Positions 9,820 to 12,540 of a DNA stretch of 12,540 bases are shown here, in pieces. Under the pieces are notes generated by a model that worked only from the letters and a program-made list of their open reading frames with translations, did no database searches and was not told the origin of the DNA. Origin of the DNA: Deltaproteobacteria bacterium (lineage in GTDB: Bacteria > Bdellovibrionota_F > JAHFAK01); contig JAHFAK010000070.1 in NCBI GenBank assembly GCA_023250585.1, positions 1 to 12,540 of the forward strand, read 5' to 3'. Positions within the stretch are counted from its first letter, which is position 1. Every line of letters begins with the position of its first letter. Both the position numbers and the translations under genes were made by a program.

Positions 9820-10527
9820 TTAATTGCCCATATAGTTTTTTAAATCATTAGGATCTACTTTGATTCCAATCCCCATAGTAGAACTTACCGCAATACCTTT
9901 CAAATATACTCCTTTTGAGGTTTGGGGTTTTAATTTAATTATAAGATCCATAAGTGCTAAAAAATTTTCTTGTAATTTTTGCGGGCCAAAAGAAACCTTT
10001 CCGAGAGATACATGAACAATACCACTTTTTTCAGCACGAAATTCAATTTTACCTGTCTTTTGTTCACGAACTGCACGACCCACATCAAACGTTACGGTTC
10101 CTACTTTTGGATTAGGCATAAGACCCTTAGTACCTAAAATTTTACCTACTTTACCAACTGTACCCATAACATCAGGCGTTGCAATCACTTTATCAAAGTC
10201 AAGCCACCCACCTTTAATCTTTTCCAAATAATCTTCTAAACCAACATAATCAGCGCCGGCTTCTTCTGCCTCTTTAATTTTCTCTCCTTGAGTAAAAACT
10301 AAGACACGCACTTTCTTACCTAAACCATGGGGCAATAAAGCAGCGCTTCTTACCATCTGGTCGGCGTGTTTAGGATCAACACCTAAATTAATTGCAGCAT
10401 CAACCGTTTCATCAAATTTAACATGTGCAGTTTGTGTTAAAAGCGAAAACGTTTCAGTAACGGAATAAACTTTTTCCCGATCAATTTTCTCTAATGCTGC
10501 ACGATATTTTTTACCTCTTTGTGACAT
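9820..10527 (-). CDS. rplA: 50S ribosomal protein L1
   Basis: L1 forms the mobile stalk at the E site of the large subunit and helps release deacylated tRNA; in many bacteria it also represses its own rplK-rplA message. It has 235 residues, the normal length. Typical blocks are the N-terminal [33 protein letters not shown], and the signature region [18 protein letters not shown], followed by [19 protein letters not shown]. The start is ATG with GAGAGG 5-6 nt upstream. It follows rplK by 23 nt, the usual order. Confidence 0.98.
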   Translation of the reverse strand: MSQRGKKYRAALEKIDREKVYSVTETFSLLTQTAHVKFDETVDAAINLGVDPKHADQMVRSAALLPHGLGKKVRVLVFTQGEKIKEAEEAGADYVGLEDYLEKIKGGWLDFDKVIATPDVMGTVGKVGKILGTKGLMPNPKVGTVTFDVGRAVREQKTGKIEFRAEKSGIVHVSLGKVSFGPQKLQENFLALMDLIIKLKPQTSKGVYLKGIAVSSTMGIGIKVDPNDLKNYMGN

Positions 10528-10550
10528 ATCTACCTCTCAAAAACGTATCT

Positions 10551-10973
10551 TTATTTTATTTCTATTCCCATGCTACGAGCCGTGCCTTCAATAATCTTAA
10601 TAGCCTGCTCAAGACTTCCTGCATTTAAGTCAGGCATTTTAAGTTCAGCAATTTCCTTAACCTGATTTTTTGTTACAGAGCCTACTTTGTTTTTGTTTGG
10701 CTCCGAAGAACCCTTTTCAACTTTCGCTGCTTTTCTTAATAATACTGAAGCCGGTGGAGTTTTTGTTATAAAACTAAAAGATCTATCTGCATAGACAGTA
10801 ATAATAACAGGAATTACTAAATCCCCTTCTTTTTGCGTTTTTGCATTAAATGATTTACAAAACTCCATTATATTGACGCCATGTTGTCCTAATGCAGGAC
10901 CAACAGGGGGAGCAGGATTTGCCTTACCTGCTGGAATTTGTAATTTAATTTGGCTCACAATTTTTTTTGCCAT
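10551..10973 (-). CDS. rplK: 50S ribosomal protein L11
   Basis: L11 is part of the GTPase-associated centre: it binds 23S rRNA next to L10 and takes part in factor binding and the stringent response. The 140 residues are the standard length. The N-terminal domain has the proline-rich [20 protein letters not shown], and the C-terminal rRNA-binding domain has [16 protein letters not shown] and ends in an [14 protein letters not shown] helix. The start is ATG, with AGAGG (10980-10984) 6 nt upstream. Only 9 nt separate it from the nusG stop, and that stop codon overlaps the Shine-Dalgarno. Confidence 0.98.
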   Translation of the reverse strand: MAKKIVSQIKLQIPAGKANPAPPVGPALGQHGVNIMEFCKSFNAKTQKEGDLVIPVIITVYADRSFSFITKTPPASVLLRKAAKVEKGSSEPNKNKVGSVTKNQVKEIAELKMPDLNAGSLEQAIKIIEGTARSMGIEIK

Positions 10974-10979
10974 ATTATA

Positions 10980-10984
10980 CCTCT
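10980..10984 (-). promoter_or_regulatory. Shine-Dalgarno of rplK, overlapping the nusG stop
   Basis: The minus strand reads TAGAGG; TAG (10983-10985) ends nusG and AGAGG serves rplK. This repeats the arrangement at the rpoB-rpoC junction and suggests that L11 translation is coupled to NusG. Confidence 0.75.
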
Positions 10985-11513
10985 ATGCCTTCTCGACTTG
11001 TGTAAAATCAAGCTCTACGGGTGTTGATCTTCCAAATATACTCACCAACACGCGTAATTTTCTTTTGTCTGGTTTTATATCTTCAATAATGCCATTAAAA
11101 TTAGAAAACGGACCATCGACAACTCGTATATTTTCCCCTTTTTCAAACGCCTCCTTCGGCTTTGTTTTTAACACACCTTCAGAAATTTGATTGGTTATTC
11201 TGCTAACCTCAGACTCACTTAACGGAGCTGGATTCAGAGAGTTCCCCACAAAACCACTAATTTTAGGAGTATCCTTAACAACATGCCACGTTTCATTAGT
11301 CAATGCCATTTTTACTAAAATATATCCGGGAAAATACTTTTTTGACTTCTTCTTTTTTTCTCCCCTAACTAATTCTTCAACCTCTTCGCTTGGAATTAAA
11401 ATTTCATCAAAAAAAGGTTCTACTTTTTTTATTTTAATAATCTCCTGCAAATTCTCTTTTGCTTTATGCTCACATCCGGACTGCGTATGAACAATATACC
11501 ACTTTTTTTCCAT
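10983..11513 (-). CDS. nusG: Transcription termination/antitermination factor NusG
   Basis: NusG binds RNA polymerase through its N-terminal domain, suppresses pausing, and links polymerase to ribosomal protein S10 or Rho through its C-terminal domain. It has 176 residues, near the E. coli length. The start MEKKWYIVHTQSGCEHKAKENL is the typical NGN opening, KKYFPGYILVKM (about 59-70) is the conserved core, and a linker around 100-120 leads to the KOW domain with GENIRVVDGPFSNFNG and a final VELDFTQVEKA. The ATG at 11513 fits the family start, but the sequence before it (GAAAGTAGCTGCATAGTAT) has no strong Shine-Dalgarno, unlike its neighbours. A 202-nt gap with a large palindrome separates it from secE. 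Confidence 0.98.
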   Translation of the reverse strand: MEKKWYIVHTQSGCEHKAKENLQEIIKIKKVEPFFDEILIPSEEVEELVRGEKKKKSKKYFPGYILVKMALTNETWHVVKDTPKISGFVGNSLNPAPLSESEVSRITNQISEGVLKTKPKEAFEKGENIRVVDGPFSNFNGIIEDIKPDKRKLRVLVSIFGRSTPVELDFTQVEKA

Positions 11514-11535
11514 ATACTATGCAGCTACTTTCTTC

Positions 11536-11714
11536 AGGTCACCTCTGGAAACTATCTTCTACTGCAAAAACATGCTCTGGTCTCGACTTCGTCAGATTTC
11601 GCAAAAAGTTCTCAACGTACTTATTGGTACGCCTCCGAACTTTTCACTCATCTTCCTTGTCTCGAACTCCAGATCATGTTTTTTCGTTACGAACATAATT
11701 TCCAGAGGTGCCCT
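11536..11714. repeat. Very long imperfect palindrome in the secE-nusG gap (element B)
   Basis: Three nested pairs share one centre: 11536-11555 with 11695-11714 (18 of 20), 11566-11580 with 11669-11683 (14 of 15), and 11604-11611 with 11637-11644 (8 of 8). An apical CGTAC/GTACG (11616-11620 with 11627-11631) tops the stem. The element runs from just after the secE stop to about 20 nt before nusG. Its central 20 nt (11616-11635) match the centre of element A at 16 of 20 positions. As RNA it would form a hairpin of about 180 nt with internal loops. It could be a mobile palindromic element, a processing site or an attenuator; no U-run supports a classical terminator. Confidence 0.9.
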
Positions 11715-11715
11715 A

Positions 11716-12093
11716 TTATAAAAAAATTCCCAATATTTTAATCCAGAGAAAATCAAAAATTCCCAATATTGATGCAGCAATAAATACCAACACCAACACA
11801 ATCAGTGTAGATGCACTTGTTTCCTTACGAGGAGGCCACACTATTTTTTTTAATTCATTTATAACGTCATTCGTAAAATCAACACTACGAACGTTTCGTT
11901 GCAAATAAACAAACAATCCTAAAGCTGGAAGTACTGCTAAAGGAGTAAGGATGGTCACATCACCAATGAGCGGATATACTGTTATTCCAAATAAATCAAC
12001 TATAGATAATAATATTTTTTCAGTAATGTACCATAAAAGTGTAGCTAAAGCTAAAAAACTAATAATAATCCATTTTTTATTTTCATTATTCAT
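11716..12093 (-). CDS. secE: Preprotein translocase subunit SecE, three-helix form
   Basis: SecE clamps SecY in the inner-membrane translocon. The 125 residues match the E. coli three-helix form and not the 60-70-residue single-helix form of most bacteria. Hydrophobic segments lie at about 8-33, 37-64 and 96-125. The conserved part is the amphipathic helix and turn NDVINELKKIVWPPRKET (75-92), with the invariant W86-P87, followed by the last membrane helix. The two N-terminal helices show no motif I recognise. The start is ATG with a modest AAGGTG 7 nt upstream. It lies 21 nt after tRNA-Trp, in the usual place before nusG, and its stop abuts the long palindrome. Confidence 0.96.
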   Translation of the reverse strand: MNNENKKWIIISFLALATLLWYITEKILLSIVDLFGITVYPLIGDVTILTPLAVLPALGLFVYLQRNVRSVDFTNDVINELKKIVWPPRKETSASTLIVLVLVFIAASILGIFDFLWIKILGIFL

Positions 12094-12114
12094 GTATCAC
12101 ACCTTATTAATACA

Positions 12115-12189
12115 CAGGCCAGGAGGGATTCGAACCCCCAACCCGCGGATTTGGAATCCGCCGCTCTAGCCAATTAGAGCTACTGGCCT
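12115..12189 (-). tRNA. tRNA-Trp (anticodon CCA)
   Basis: The minus strand folds into a complete cloverleaf: acceptor AGGCCAG/CTGGCCT, D stem GCTC/GAGC, anticodon stem GCGGA/TCCGC with loop TTCCAAA (anticodon CCA), and T loop TTCGAAT on stem GGGGG/CCCTC. The discriminator is G, as expected for tRNA-Trp, and no CCA is encoded. A tRNA-Trp gene between rpmG and secE is a common arrangement in this cluster. It must be cut out of a transcript that goes on into secE 21 nt later. Confidence 0.97.
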
Positions 12190-12194
12190 TTAGC

Positions 12195-12263
12195 TAGGGA
12201 TTGGGATTTCAGCTTAGCAAGAGCGCTTGAACCTAATCCCCAAATCCTAATTCCTAAATCCTA
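12195..12263. repeat. Tandem heptamers with an inverted copy in the rpmG-tRNA-Trp gap
   Basis: In transcript sense the stretch beginning at the rpmG stop codon consists of about four heptamers of the form AGGAWTT (AGGATTT, AGGAATT, AGGATTT, GGGGATT; 12232-12263). An inverted counterpart lies at 12195-12209, so the two can pair imperfectly with a bulge. The loop between contains CAAGCGCTCTTG, a small CAAG/CTTG hairpin. The rpmG stop TAG is part of the first repeat. The structure ends just before the 5' end of tRNA-Trp. Confidence 0.65.
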
Positions 12264-12410
12264 CTTACCTTCTTTATGCTCCGTATGTTTCCGACAAAAT
12301 CGACAATATTTACGCAACTTCAATTTATCAGGATCATTCTTTTTATTTTTTGTTGTACTATAATTTCTTCTTTTACACTGCGGACATTCTAATCCAATAA
12401 TATCAAACAT
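12261..12410 (-). CDS. rpmG: 50S ribosomal protein L33
   Basis: A small zinc-ribbon protein of the large subunit near the E site, 49 residues. The translation begins [19 protein letters not shown] and continues with [19 protein letters not shown]. Four cysteines (C9, C12, C36, C39) form two CxxC pairs, so this is the zinc-binding form of L33 and not the cysteine-free form that replaces it under zinc limitation. The start is ATG with AAGGA about 9-10 nt upstream. It lies 21 nt after tuf, and its stop codon runs into the heptamer repeat. Confidence 0.97.
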   Translation of the reverse strand: MFDIIGLECPQCKRRNYSTTKNKKNDPDKLKLRKYCRFCRKHTEHKEGK

Positions 12411-12431
12411 AAAATTCTTTCCTTACCTTAT

Positions 12432-12540
12432 TTATTCAATAATTTCGCTAACGACGCCAGCGCCGACGGTACGACCACCTTCACGAATAGCAAAGCGAAG
12501 TTCTTTTTCCATAGCTATAGGAGTAATTAACTCTACCTCT
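12432..12540 (-). CDS. tuf: Elongation factor Tu, C-terminal end (partial)
   Basis: The last 35 codons of EF-Tu, the GTPase that brings aminoacyl-tRNA to the ribosome; the rest lies beyond the right edge. The visible part contains [20 protein letters not shown] and [15 protein letters not shown], the final strands of domain 3 with the conserved [15 protein letters not shown] motif. The stop is TAA. Its place before rpmG, tRNA-Trp and secE is standard. Confidence 0.98.
   Translation of the reverse strand, partial: EVELITPIAMEKELRFAIREGGRTVGAGVVSEIIE

Noticed and set aside
11592-11801. A 69-codon open frame on the minus strand across the secE end and the secE-nusG gap
   Set aside because: It begins out of frame inside secE, has no ribosome binding site, and its reading through the palindrome follows the hairpin sequence. 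The matching frame in the rplL-rpoB palindrome is broken by a stop, so the shared core is not acting as a coding insert.

Overview
This window is the classic bacterial tuf - rpmG - tRNA-Trp - secE - nusG - rplK - rplA - rplJ - rplL - rpoB - rpoC cluster, read entirely on the minus strand, so the first gene in transcription order lies at the right edge. Every protein is a full-length, canonical member of its family except tuf, whose start lies outside the window. A tRNA with anticodon CAT follows rpoC directly. I see no credible gene on the plus strand and no new protein system.

The organism looks like a diderm (Gram-negative-type) bacterium with an AT-rich genome. RpoC carries the large insertion in the trigger loop (the SI3 type) and RpoB carries the lineage-specific insert before its catalytic lysines. 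By memory of family sequences, RpoB resembles deltaproteobacterial proteins most. Neither tRNA gene encodes its CCA tail, which argues against Gammaproteobacteria, although SecE has the longer three-helix form best known from that class. The palindromes near the left edge recall repeats common in intracellular bacteria such as Rickettsiales. A host-associated lineage near Deltaproteobacteria or Dependentiae is possible, but I cannot fix the phylum.

Layout from left to right: 1-171 holds no gene, only palindromic repeats (two head-to-head units and a probable decayed third); 172-245 tRNA-Met(CAT); 246-338 a perfect 35-bp inverted repeat filling the whole gap to the rpoC stop; 337-4515 rpoC; 4525-8646 rpoB; 8647-8811 a gap with a long imperfect palindrome; 8812-9204 rplL; 9261-9788 rplJ; 9820-10527 rplA; 10551-10973 rplK; 10983-11513 nusG; 11514-11715 a gap with a second long palindrome sharing its central core with the first; 11716-12093 secE; 12115-12189 tRNA-Trp; 12190-12260 a gap with tandem heptamers and an inverted copy; 12261-12410 rpmG; 12432-12540 the 3' end of tuf.

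The genes supply translation elongation (EF-Tu, L33, L11, L1, L10, L7/L12), the Sec translocon (SecE), the elongation factor that links RNA polymerase to the ribosome (NusG) and the two largest RNA polymerase subunits. Spacing is tight inside nusG-rplK and rpoB-rpoC, where a TAG stop lies within the Shine-Dalgarno sequence of the next gene. The unusual part is between the genes: all four gaps of about 70 to 200 nt inside the cluster are filled by large inverted repeats of different sequence, and two of these share a 20-nt core placed at the exact centre.
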